From Clostridium sp. CAG:138 (GTDB lineage: Bacteria > Bacillota > Clostridia > Christensenellales > CAG-138), in assembly GCA_000435055.1 (NCBI GenBank), contig FR879707.1, forward strand, positions 37,150 through 42,169: 5,020 nucleotides of DNA. Reading direction: 5' to 3'. The position numbers and the translations under genes are program-made. Position 1 is the stretch's first letter; each line of letters starts with the position of its first letter. Below the pieces are notes generated by a model. That model was not told where the DNA came from, made no database searches, and was given only the letters and a program-made list of their open reading frames with translations. Positions 1 to 5,020 of this stretch are shown here, piece by piece.

Positions 1-93
1 ATTCCCCGTCCCCAACAGCCTGCCTTCGTCAACATCCGCCGCGGTGACCTTTGTGTATGTGCTCCCGAAATCGATCAAAAGAACAGGTTTCAT
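1..93 (-). CDS. glmL: Glutamate mutase-associated GlmL/MutL protein, N-terminal fragment
   Basis: Only the first 31 codons are present; the gene runs off the left edge. The visible N-terminus starts MKPVLLIDFGSTYTKVTAAD. The DFGSTYTKV stretch is the phosphate-1 loop of the ASKHA (actin/Hsp70/sugar kinase) ATPase fold in the form typical of the MutL/GlmL family. In clostridial glutamate fermentation operons glmL lies between glmS and glmE. Its product is not a mutase subunit and is thought to act as an ATP-dependent reactivating or chaperone protein for the B12 enzyme. Here it starts 50 nt after the glmS stop codon with no terminator between, so the two are probably co-transcribed. The Shine-Dalgarno is modest (GCGGGG, 7 nt before ATG). 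The motif and the position beside glmS make the call fairly safe despite the short fragment. Confidence 0.85.
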   Translation of the reverse strand, partial: MKPVLLIDFGSTYTKVTAADVDEGRLLGTGN

Positions 94-143
94 GTTTTTT
101 CCCCGCTTTGCAATCGTAATCAGTAAACAATCAGAGCCGCAGG

Positions 144-560
144 TTATTCCTCAACATGCAGGTCCTGTTTCAATGCCTCGATATCAACTTCCGGCGGGGT
201 TCCCGGCGGGAAGGAGCGATCGAAGCCCATCTCTTTAAAACGCTTTTCAACCTCGTCAAACGGCTGTTTGCCGATAACGATATTGCCGCCCACATAGAGC
301 AGTATGTTTTCCAAACCTGCCTCGTCGCATTTTTCACGCATACCGCGGCAATCCAGCTCACCCTGACCATAGAGTGAGGAGATGACGATTGCATCGGCGT
401 TCGTTTCAATTGCGGCGTTGATGAATTCTTCCTGAGAAACCATAACGCCGAGATTGACAACATTGAAACCCGCATCGGTGAATGCATGATACAGGATCTT
501 GTTGCCGACCGCGTGAACATCGGCGCCGATAACGCCGATAACAAGAGTCTTTTTATCCAT
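144..560 (-). CDS. glmS: Glutamate mutase sigma subunit, cobalamin-binding (GlmS/MutS), EC 5.4.99.1
   Basis: This is the small B12-binding subunit of glutamate mutase, which with GlmE interconverts L-glutamate and (2S,3S)-3-methylaspartate in the methylaspartate pathway. The 138-residue product has the usual length of a stand-alone GlmS (about 137). It carries the cobalamin signature DVHAVG (Asp14, the lower axial ligand His16, Gly19), then SSLYGQGE at about 61-68 and the YVGGN loop at about 89-93 that lines the B12 nucleotide-tail pocket. I chose the ATG at 560 over an in-frame GTG at 563. The AGAGG Shine-Dalgarno is then 8 nt away, and the axial histidine falls at residue 16, as in clostridial GlmS. 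It is the first gene of a unit continuing into glmL and has its own promoter at 647-675. A cobalamin-binding domain of another mutase is less likely, because length, motifs and the following glmL all agree with GlmS. Confidence 0.96.
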   Translation of the reverse strand: MDKKTLVIGVIGADVHAVGNKILYHAFTDAGFNVVNLGVMVSQEEFINAAIETNADAIVISSLYGQGELDCRGMREKCDEAGLENILLYVGGNIVIGKQPFDEVEKRFKEMGFDRSFPPGTPPEVDIEALKQDLHVEE

Positions 561-607
561 CACTGTGACCTCTCATTATTATGATAAAGTGTCCTTACAT
601 AACCCAA

Positions 608-630
608 GCACACAAAGAAACATTGTGTGC
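608..630 (-). other. Leader hairpin in the glmS 5' UTR
   Basis: On the minus strand, GCACACAA and TTGTGTGC form a perfect 8-bp stem with a 7-nt loop. It begins about 10 nt after the predicted transcription start. No run of T follows, so it is not an intrinsic terminator. It may protect the 5' end of the mRNA or act in regulation; the sequence does not decide which. No cobalamin riboswitch motif is visible in the roughly 80-nt leader. Confidence 0.5.
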
Positions 631-646
631 CGCATTTTACAGTCGT

Positions 647-675
647 ATAATACATTTTTAAGCGCAAATAGTCAA
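647..675 (-). promoter_or_regulatory. Sigma-A promoter of glmS-glmL
   Basis: Read on the minus strand, the -35 box TTGACT (670-675) and the -10 box TATTAT (647-652) are separated by exactly 17 bp. The start point would be near the G at 640, giving a leader of about 80 nt before the glmS ATG. The placement between the terminator of the upstream gene and glmS fits an independent transcription unit. Confidence 0.8.
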
Positions 676-688
676 GTGCATATGCACT
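675..688. promoter_or_regulatory. 14-bp perfect palindrome at the glmS promoter, possible operator
   Basis: AGTGCATATGCACT is a perfect dyad. It overlaps the first base of the -35 box and otherwise lies just upstream of it, on the side where activators or some repressors bind. No matching regulator is encoded in the window, so a role in control of glutamate mutase expression is only inferred from symmetry and position. Confidence 0.45.
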
Positions 689-741
689 GCAAACCCCAAT
701 ATATTTGATTTAACATTAATAAAACGACTCAACGGACGAGT

Positions 742-780
742 TAACATAAAGCGCGGCGGGAAATTTTATTCCTGCCGCGC
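742..780 (-). terminator. Intrinsic terminator after the dockerin peptidase gene
   Basis: On the minus strand the arms GCGCGGCAGG (771-780) and CCCGCCGCGC (751-760) pair around a 10-nt A/T-rich loop, with one A-C mismatch. A short imperfect T-run (TTTATGTT) follows, and AAAGCG precedes the stem. It lies about 40 nt after the stop codon of the large gene. The stem is strong but the T-tract weak, so termination may be incomplete and some read-through into glmS is possible. Confidence 0.65.
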
Positions 781-820
781 CGTTCGCTTTAGTGCAAAAT
801 GTTATTCTTCTTCGGATTTA

Positions 821-3800
821 TTATGCCTCCGTCTTGCCCTCCGTGTTCTGCGGTTTTATGCACGGCGGCTGTTCACCGTTAAGTGCCGCTCTCAGAGCCA
901 GCAGAGCATCGAAAACGTCAACCGCCCCATCGCCGTTAAGATCCGCACGTGCAGCCTGTTCATCGGTGAGGCCCTCCGTTCCTATTGCATAGCGCATAAG
1001 CATAAGCGCGTCGTCAATTCCAATCGTGCCGTCGCCGTTAATATCGCCGATAAAGGGGGCTTCGGGTTCGAAAACCGCGTGAATAACCGTGTCCTCCTCA
1101 ACGGTGATTATCTCATCCGTGACAAGCTCCCCGTTGATGAACCAACCCACAAATACCATGCCCTCATGGGTCGGAACGGGTATTTCGCTGACTTCCAAGC
1201 TGAATCCGACACTGACAGGGGTATCAAGCAGCGTTTCTCCCGTGTAATCGTCAATCACCGTCAAATTGCACGTGCGCGGAGCGTAAACCGCCGCAAAAAC
1301 CATGAGCCGGGTAATCGTTACGGTTTCTTCGGTTATTATGCGTCCGTTGCAATCCCAGCCTGCGAACTCCATTCCCTCGTGAACGGGCGGCGCGGGAAAA
1401 TCGCTGACTCTCAGCACCGTGCCGTACTCAACATCCTCCATGGTCACAAAAAAGCTGTCTGCCATGGTATCATAGAATCTCACGGTAAAAGTCTCTTTCC
1501 TCAATACCGCCGTAATGACCATATCCTCGTTTACGATAACGGTCCCCGACTCCATCAGTTCGCCGTTTACAAGCCAGCCCACAAACACCATTCCCTCACG
1601 ATAGGGCGGCATGGGCAGATCCGCGAGGTCAACTTCCGTTCCGGTTCGAACTTCGTAAGTCTCATATGTTTCGCCGGTATCGCTGTCAACAAGCGTGATC
1701 GTATGCGTTTCGAACCCGCTGTAAACCGCTGTAACCGTCATGTCCCCCAACACTCTGAGATAGGAGCCTTCAAACAGGGTCCCTTCAACATACCAGCCGA
1801 CAAAGTCCGCATTCTCATGAACGGGCGGAACGGGGAATTCGTCCCTGTAAAGGCCGTTGTCATAGAGCACGGTTACGGATTGCAGCGTTTCACCGGTGTA
1901 ACCGTCAACGAACGTGACCGTATAAGGGTGCTGCTCATAGGTAGCGTAGATTATAACGTTTGACACGACCGTAACTTCGTCAAGAAACTCGCCGTAGCCG
2001 TACCATCCCTTAAAATCATAGCCTTCATGTTCAATGTGTTCGGGGAAATCTTCCGCCTTGATCACTGTTCCGTAAGGCACAGTATCGGTACGAAGAATGA
2101 CGTCGGTGTGATTATCCCAGAACTTGACCGTGTACATTTTCGCTTCATAAGCCGCATAGCAGCTTGTATTTTCCGTAACATTGATGCTTCCCGAAACGGC
2201 GCTTCCGTCCGCATACTGCCATTCGGCAAAATTGTATCCGACTGCATCGGGAGCTTTCGGAAATTCGGACAAGGGAATTTCCGTGCCGTATTCTGCGGTG
2301 CGTGTTCCGATGAGTTCGCCGGTGAGTCCCGAATAAAAGCTTACCGTGTAGACTTCGTTGCTGTATTCTGCGCGGAAAGTCGTATCACCCGTAAGATAGT
2401 AACTGCTGCCGAAAAATTCGGAACCGTTAACCGACCAATATTCAAACGTTTTGCCCTCATGCTCCGGCGGCTCGGGAAAAGCCTCTGCCATAACGGTATC
2501 TCCGATGGGCATATTCAGAGTTTTCAGCACCTGTTCCGTCGCGCCGTCCACCCATTGCACGGTGCAGGTCGGAACGGTGTACGAAGCAATTATATTTGTG
2601 TTGGCTGTTATTGTCAGGCTTCCGGTAACGGTCTCTCCGTTCGGACCCCTCCAATGAGAAAAGTTTTTCCCCGGAATCGTCGGCGGCGTCGGGAAGTCGC
2701 TGAGATTCAGCACCGTGTTCTTTGTTACCGTAAAGGATTCAAACGCCGCAGTCTGTCCCTCAACAATGAAGTTCACCGTGTAAAGCGGAGGGAAGTACCA
2801 GTTCCTGTTGCCCGCAAGTACGGGATGGGTGTATATACCCTCATCCTCATAATAATAAGGATCGTATTCACCGCGGCGGCTCTTCGCATAGTCAAGTGCC
2901 TGCCCGATATTGTAGCATTCGGACACGCCCAATCCGCGCATGGAGTTCAAAATATCTTGGAAGATGTAAACATCATATGCAACGGTCACGGTTTCATCAT
3001 AACCCAAAGCAACGGATGCACCGTGTGAAGTGAAATAGTTCAGCAGATTGCCGTCCTTGCCGCCGCTGCATGTTGCAAGGTGAACATAGCTGCCCGGCAT
3101 GGTTGCGGTTGCATAGTGATTCAGATAGAGATAATTCACGGCAATGCCGCCGCCGGCAAGTTCCACAACCCAACCGTTGCTGTAATCGCTTGCCGTGACA
3201 CCGTTTTCATTGTGAATCGCAATATAGCTCAACCCGTCATATTCCAAACCGTGCGAGTCAAACATGATCACACCATATTTATACATCTCTGTCAAATCGG
3301 TAACATCACATTCGTTGCCTCCGTACACGGTCAAAGTTCCGCCCGTGTAGCTGCTGATCACGGGAGCGAAGGTTTCCGAATAGTAAGCGCCGACACCCTC
3401 ATCAATTCCCAAATAGGGCGCATAAACGGCAACATTCCTGTTTGAGGCCGTGACCGCACCGTCATCCAAAATTCCGCGAACCTCTTCCGCAGGGGAAAGC
3501 TCGATTTTAACAGGTTCGGAACCTTCTCTGATGCCGTGAACGATATTGTAATCATACACAACGGTCATTCCGGATTTCAGAGTGTAGCCGAAAGTTGTTC
3601 CGTTCTGCCGGTTGATGCTCTTGATTCGTGAATCTCCGTCAAGATATTCGAACAGGGTGTCAACCGTGTCAACAGCGGACAGGTCGGGGTCAAGTTCGCT
3701 TTCGAGTTCAAAGAGCTCGCCGTCAATTTCACGACGAACCTTCTGCATACTGCGAAGTTCAGCTGCTGCCGCATAACTGTCCGCCGCAGCACCGATGGGC

Positions 3801-3868
3801 AAAAGCCCGATGCAAAGCATCGCCGCAATGAGAATACAGAGTATTCTTCTGAAATTCGTTCCTTTCAT
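821..3868 (-). CDS. Secreted dockerin protein: caspase/gingipain-like (clan CD) peptidase domain plus eight InlB-type repeats
   Basis: The 1015-residue product is exported. Residues 1-29 are a signal peptide (NFRRIL, a hydrophobic core, then GAAA before Asp30). Residues about 31-140 are an acidic, unrecognised region that could be a propeptide. Residues about 140-355 resemble a clan CD cysteine peptidase. A strand ending in MFDSHG gives candidate catalytic His206, a second strand ending in HLATCSGG gives candidate Cys267, and SHGASVALGYDE follows as in caspase-like folds. Residues about 363-935 are eight InlB B-type repeats, and residues about 938-997 a type I dockerin. There is no LPXTG sorting signal, transmembrane tail or S-layer domain, so cell attachment would depend on a cohesin. 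The start is supported by AGGAGG 4 nt before the ATG. The gene is a single-gene unit with its own promoter and terminator. The architecture is well supported; peptidase activity is inferred from the His/Cys motifs, and the exact family (C25, C11-like or another) is not resolved. Confidence 0.9.
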   Translation of the reverse strand: MKGTNFRRILCILIAAMLCIGLLPIGAAADSYAAAAELRSMQKVRREIDGELFELESELDPDLSAVDTVDTLFEYLDGDSRIKSINRQNGTTFGYTLKSGMTVVYDYNIVHGIREGSEPVKIELSPAEEVRGILDDGAVTASNRNVAVYAPYLGIDEGVGAYYSETFAPVISSYTGGTLTVYGGNECDVTDLTEMYKYGVIMFDSHGLEYDGLSYIAIHNENGVTASDYSNGWVVELAGGGIAVNYLYLNHYATATMPGSYVHLATCSGGKDGNLLNYFTSHGASVALGYDETVTVAYDVYIFQDILNSMRGLGVSECYNIGQALDYAKSRRGEYDPYYYEDEGIYTHPVLAGNRNWYFPPLYTVNFIVEGQTAAFESFTVTKNTVLNLSDFPTPPTIPGKNFSHWRGPNGETVTGSLTITANTNIIASYTVPTCTVQWVDGATEQVLKTLNMPIGDTVMAEAFPEPPEHEGKTFEYWSVNGSEFFGSSYYLTGDTTFRAEYSNEVYTVSFYSGLTGELIGTRTAEYGTEIPLSEFPKAPDAVGYNFAEWQYADGSAVSGSINVTENTSCYAAYEAKMYTVKFWDNHTDVILRTDTVPYGTVIKAEDFPEHIEHEGYDFKGWYGYGEFLDEVTVVSNVIIYATYEQHPYTVTFVDGYTGETLQSVTVLYDNGLYRDEFPVPPVHENADFVGWYVEGTLFEGSYLRVLGDMTVTAVYSGFETHTITLVDSDTGETYETYEVRTGTEVDLADLPMPPYREGMVFVGWLVNGELMESGTVIVNEDMVITAVLRKETFTVRFYDTMADSFFVTMEDVEYGTVLRVSDFPAPPVHEGMEFAGWDCNGRIITEETVTITRLMVFAAVYAPRTCNLTVIDDYTGETLLDTPVSVGFSLEVSEIPVPTHEGMVFVGWFINGELVTDEIITVEEDTVIHAVFEPEAPFIGDINGDGTIGIDDALMLMRYAIGTEGLTDEQAARADLNGDGAVDVFDALLALRAALNGEQPPCIKPQNTEGKTEA
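878..1057 (-). other. C-terminal type I dockerin domain (residues about 938-997)
   Basis: Two EF-hand-like calcium loops are visible. The first is DINGDGTIGIDD (942-953), with ligands at Asp942, Asn944, Asp946 and Asp953. The second is DLNGDGAVDVFD (976-987), with ligands at Asp976, Asn978, Asp980, Asp984 and Asp987. Each loop is followed by a helix (ALMLMRYAIG; ALLALRAALNG). Dockerins bind cohesin modules on scaffoldins or cell-surface proteins. Recognition positions 10-11 differ between the halves (Ile-Asp and Val-Phe). A short hydrophilic tail of about 15 residues follows. Confidence 0.95.
1064..2782 (-). repeat. Eight tandem InlB B-type (Listeria-Bacteroides) repeats in the peptidase gene
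   Basis: Repeats start at residues 363, 435, 507, 579, 649, 722, 794 and 867, a period of 70-73 residues (about 216 nt). In DNA they lie at 2576-2782, 2360-2566, 2144-2350, 1934-2134, 1718-1924, 1499-1705, 1283-1489 and 1064-1270. The shared pattern is YTVxFVDxxTGE, then YGTxI, FPxPPxHEGxxFxGW, NGE, and a closing TxxAxY. This is the beta-grasp repeat family seen in Listeria internalins and many gut Firmicute surface proteins. It serves as a spacer or adhesion module. The copies are strongly diverged, so the array is old rather than recently expanded. Confidence 0.9.
2804..3451 (-). other. Clan CD-like cysteine peptidase domain (residues about 140-355)
   Basis: The domain begins NRNVAVYAPYLG. 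It has the typical clan CD order of a hydrophobic strand with His-Gly (VIMFDSHG, His206), then a hydrophobic strand with Ala-x-Cys (YVHLATCSGG, Cys267), then a helix and strand containing GASVALGYDE (283-292). It closes with a Tyr/Asp-rich segment (PYYYEDEG) before the first repeat. The His-Cys gap of 61 residues is larger than in gingipains or caspases, partly filled by a Gly-rich insertion (AGGGIAV). Both presumed catalytic residues are present, so it could be active, but substrate preference cannot be read from the sequence. Confidence 0.65.
3782..3868 (-). other. Signal peptide of the dockerin peptidase
   Basis: Residues 1-29 have a basic start (Lys2, Arg7, Arg8), a hydrophobic core ILCILIAAMLCIGLLPI, and an Ala-rich end. 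The Ala27-Ala28-Ala29 motif before Asp30 fits signal peptidase I cleavage. No lipobox cysteine is found at the cleavage position. Confidence 0.9.
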
Positions 3869-4073
3869 AATGCCTCCTGAATGATTTTTTTATATCACGC
3901 AATTCGAGTGAACAGCGCTGATATCGTTCACAAGCTCAAGCATCGGATTTCGGAGAACGCGCTGCACCGTTTCCGTCATTCATACCGCGACCGCAGTCGG
4001 GTCCGAATCTCCTGTTTGCAAAAACTATTCCTTGGAGCATGATTTAAATAATAATTTAAATTGCGCTCCAATC
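3869..4073 (-). other. Long structured 5' leader of the dockerin peptidase gene
   Basis: The predicted transcript starts near 4073 and runs about 205 nt before the ATG at 3868, carrying no credible open frame. Visible structure, 5' to 3', is: a hairpin from the 40-nt near-palindrome at 4032-4071; a segment at 4002-4012 that can pair in two ways with 3945-3957; between these a small hairpin, CGAC TGCG GTCG (3988-3999); and a hairpin with 6-bp arms GTGAAC/GTTCAC (3908-3931). An A-rich stretch and the AGGAGG Shine-Dalgarno (3872-3877) end the leader. I do not recognise a known riboswitch class. With the promoter and the region upstream of it, this accounts for the gene-free stretch 3869-4223. 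Confidence 0.5.
4032..4071. repeat. 40-nt near-palindrome at the transcription start of the peptidase gene
   Basis: The outer arms TTGGAGC/GCTCCAA are perfect 7-bp complements, and the inner arms ATTTAAAT/ATTTAAAT are perfect 8-bp complements. Three imperfect positions separate them, and the centre is AATA. It starts 2 nt after the predicted transcription start (4073). It can therefore act as a DNA operator on the downstream edge of the promoter or as a 5'-terminal mRNA hairpin. In the minus-strand RNA the three junction positions give one G-U pair and two mismatches. No T-run follows directly, which argues against a terminator. Confidence 0.75.
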
Positions 4074-4079
4074 ATTTAG

Positions 4080-4108
4080 ATTTTAACACAGTATTCCGAG
4101 GCTGTCAA
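4080..4108 (-). promoter_or_regulatory. Sigma-A promoter of the dockerin peptidase gene
   Basis: On the minus strand, a consensus -35 TTGACA (4103-4108) is followed after exactly 17 bp by TAAAAT (4080-4085). TGT directly before the -10 gives an extended -10. The start is expected near the G at 4073. This is one of the best promoter matches in the window and implies strong basal expression unless it is repressed. Confidence 0.85.
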
Positions 4109-4223
4109 CAACATTCGAAAAGTATCCGATTGTTTCTTTTTCTGAAAAAAGGCGGCAAATTAACATTTTTCGGTACGGTTCATAATTTTCTCAAATAAAT
4201 ATAACTTGCGGAAAACTTTGCAG

Positions 4224-4256
4224 CAAAAAGCACGGCAGGGAAAACCCCGCCGTGCT
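4224..4256 (-). terminator. Strong intrinsic terminator after the 169-residue membrane protein gene
   Basis: On the minus strand, AGCACGGCGGGG and CCCTGCCGTGCT (4229-4256) form a 12-bp stem with one G-U pair and a TTTT loop, followed by a run of T (4225-4229). It lies about 50 nt after the stop at 4307. The match is clear in one direction only, because the plus strand has an A-C mismatch and no T-run. Confidence 0.9.
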
Positions 4257-4306
4257 GCGTTTCACTTTCAGTTTGGAAGCATAAGCTTCAAGTCATAATC
4301 GAGTTC

Positions 4307-4816
4307 TTATTTATTGTTGCTGAGCATATCAGCCGCCGCATCCGCAACGTTTTCGTTTGTCAGCCTGTCAATAATTCCGTTTTTGGATTCAAAGCCGCAC
4401 AACCGGCGCGCGCCGCCCTTCATCATCAGGCCGATGCTTGCGTTACTGCTGCTTTTCTCATCCGAAAACCCCTCGACAAGCCCGGTTGCCTTTTGGACCT
4501 GTTCAAGCGTCATGTTTTCAAACACAACAAGGCAGTTCTCGGTAACAAACGGCGCAATAGCCTCGCCTGCTTCTTCCGCCTGTTCGCCTGTCAGCACAAT
4601 GATATCATAATCGCGCTCTTCCGCAGCCTTAACAATTTCGCTGCCCGTGCACTCTCGATCAAACAAAATCCTGTACCGCATTGAATCCATGCGTGCGGCA
4701 GTGTTTGATTTCACGATAGCGCAAAGGTAAACAATGCAGCCGATGAGCAAAACGATAACAAAACCGGGAATTACTTTCCAAAGAACAGTTCTCTTTGCAT
4801 ATTTTCTTTTCTCCAT
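4307..4816 (-). CDS. Membrane-anchored protein of unknown function, 169 residues
   Basis: I do not recognise this family. The product starts MEKRKYAKRTVLWKVIPG, strongly basic. One hydrophobic segment follows at residues about 15-35, then about 130 soluble residues. Basic residues before the segment predict an inside N-terminus, putting the C-terminal part outside the membrane. That part alternates hydrophobic strands and helices: RYRILF, a helix, DYDIIVLTG, a helix, NCLVVFENM, a helix, then a Ser-rich turn, ASIGLMMKGG, and a final helix. This could be a small alpha/beta domain. A lipobox-like LIGC (Cys27) occurs, but the hydrophobic run continues past it, so an uncleaved anchor is more likely. 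The ATG at 4816 is chosen because GAGAGG (4827-4832) lies 10 nt upstream. The longer frame from 4861 begins inside the promoter. It has its own promoter and terminator and shows no functional link to its neighbours. Confidence 0.8.
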   Translation of the reverse strand: MEKRKYAKRTVLWKVIPGFVIVLLIGCIVYLCAIVKSNTAARMDSMRYRILFDRECTGSEIVKAAEERDYDIIVLTGEQAEEAGEAIAPFVTENCLVVFENMTLEQVQKATGLVEGFSDEKSSSNASIGLMMKGGARRLCGFESKNGIIDRLTNENVADAAADMLSNNK

Positions 4817-4851
4817 TAAATACATGCCTCTCTTCGATTTTCGGTATACAC

Positions 4852-4880
4852 ATAATAGCATTCTAACGTTGTGAAGTCAA
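4852..4880 (-). promoter_or_regulatory. Sigma-A promoter of the 169-residue membrane protein gene
   Basis: On the minus strand, TTGACT (4875-4880), a 17-bp spacer and TATTAT (4852-4857) are preceded by TGC, giving an extended -10. The start is expected near the A at 4845, leaving a leader of about 29 nt. Its position rules out translation from the in-frame ATG at 4861. Confidence 0.85.
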
Positions 4881-4951
4881 GCAAAAATGCGTGTATATTT
4901 TTTGCATAGTGCCTTTTAAATGATAGCCGAAATGCAAATAAAAACAGGAAC

Positions 4952-4983
4952 AAAAAAAGAAACAGTCATTTGACTGTTTCTTT
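4952..4983 (-). terminator. Intrinsic terminator of the gene entering from the right edge
   Basis: On the minus strand, GAAACAGTCA and TGACTGTTTC (extended by AAA/TTT) form a stem of about 12 bp with a very short loop. A run of seven T (4952-4958) follows. The stop codon of the upstream gene is about 17 nt before it. The stem is A/T-richer than the other two terminators, but the T-tract is the best of the three. Confidence 0.9.
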
Positions 4984-4999
4984 GGAATCCGGCAGCTGC

Positions 5000-5020
5000 C
5001 TATCCTCCCATGCCGTCGCC
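5000..5020 (-). CDS. C-terminal end of an upstream gene, perhaps chaperonin GroEL
   Basis: Six codons and a TAG stop (5000-5002) are visible, giving GDGMGG. The terminator immediately after supports a real gene end in this frame. A Gly/Met-rich terminus is typical of GroEL, whose tail carries GGM repeats, and variants ending in such residues occur in Clostridia. Six residues cannot prove this, and any protein with a Gly-rich tail would fit. Confidence 0.35.
   Translation of the reverse strand, partial: GDGMGG

Noticed and set aside
561..563. GTG start for glmS, one codon upstream of the ATG
   Set aside because: The ATG at 560 has better Shine-Dalgarno spacing (8 nt rather than 5) and puts the axial histidine at residue 16, as in clostridial GlmS.
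561..646. Cobalamin riboswitch in the leader of the B12-dependent mutase
   Set aside because: The leader is only about 80 nt and lacks a B12-box-like element. A single 8-bp hairpin does not resemble the class.
1079..1963. Long plus-strand open frame (294 codons) opposite the repeat array
   Set aside because: It lies wholly antisense to a well-supported gene and has no Shine-Dalgarno or recognisable domain. Its length is explained by the few plus-strand stops generated by the repeat codons.
1064..2782. CRISPR-like or recent tandem DNA duplication, suggested by the 216-nt periodicity
   Set aside because: The repeats are conserved only at the protein level, remain in one reading frame and match InlB B-type repeats. 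No short identical repeats with unique spacers exist.
2027..3028. Long plus-strand open frame (333 codons) opposite the peptidase domain and first repeats
   Set aside because: It is also antisense to the real gene, with a low-complexity basic composition and no promoter or ribosome binding site. It is best explained as a shadow frame.
3998..4012. tRNA T-arm-like stretch (GGGTCCGAATC) on the plus strand
   Set aside because: No D-arm, anticodon arm or 7-bp acceptor stem can be placed around it. It coincides with one arm of the leader pairing.
4736..4738. Lipoprotein cleavage at Cys27 (LIGC) of the 169-residue protein
   Set aside because: The hydrophobic segment continues eight residues beyond the cysteine (IVYLCAIV), which fits a transmembrane anchor better than a lipobox at the end of a signal peptide. 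It is not fully excluded.

Overview
All genes in this window read on the minus strand. The family content points to an anaerobic Clostridia-type Firmicute, plausibly a gut Oscillospirales/Ruminococcaceae relative. The evidence is a glutamate mutase glmS-glmL pair, a secreted protein combining InlB-type repeats with a type I dockerin, AGGAGG-like ribosome binding sites, and three very good sigma-A promoters (TTGACA/T, 17-bp spacer, TAAAAT/TATTAT). The lineage is inferred from these traits; no marker gene fixes it.

In transcription order, right to left: (1) 5000-5020 holds the last residues of an upstream gene ending in GDGMGG, perhaps a GroEL-type chaperonin, followed by a strong intrinsic terminator (4952-4983). 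(2) A sigma-A promoter (4852-4880) drives an unrecognised 169-residue membrane-anchored protein (4307-4816), which ends at a second strong terminator (4224-4256). (3) A sigma-A promoter (4080-4108) starts a leader of about 205 nt that opens with a 40-nt near-palindrome. The leader precedes a 1015-residue secreted protein (821-3868) made of a signal peptide, a caspase/gingipain-like (clan CD) cysteine peptidase-like domain, eight tandem InlB B-type repeats and a C-terminal dockerin. A weaker terminator lies at 742-780. (4) A third sigma-A promoter (647-675), abutting a perfect 14-bp palindrome, drives glmS (144-560) and then glmL (1-93, cut by the window edge).

The window therefore shows separate transcription units rather than one system. 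glmS-glmL belongs to the coenzyme-B12-dependent methylaspartate route of glutamate fermentation. The large protein looks like a surface or cellulosome-like peptidase, held through its dockerin by a cohesin encoded elsewhere. The least explained parts are the long structured leader of the peptidase gene, with an inverted repeat placed almost exactly at the predicted transcription start, and the small membrane protein. The long plus-strand open frames opposite the repeat array look like shadows.
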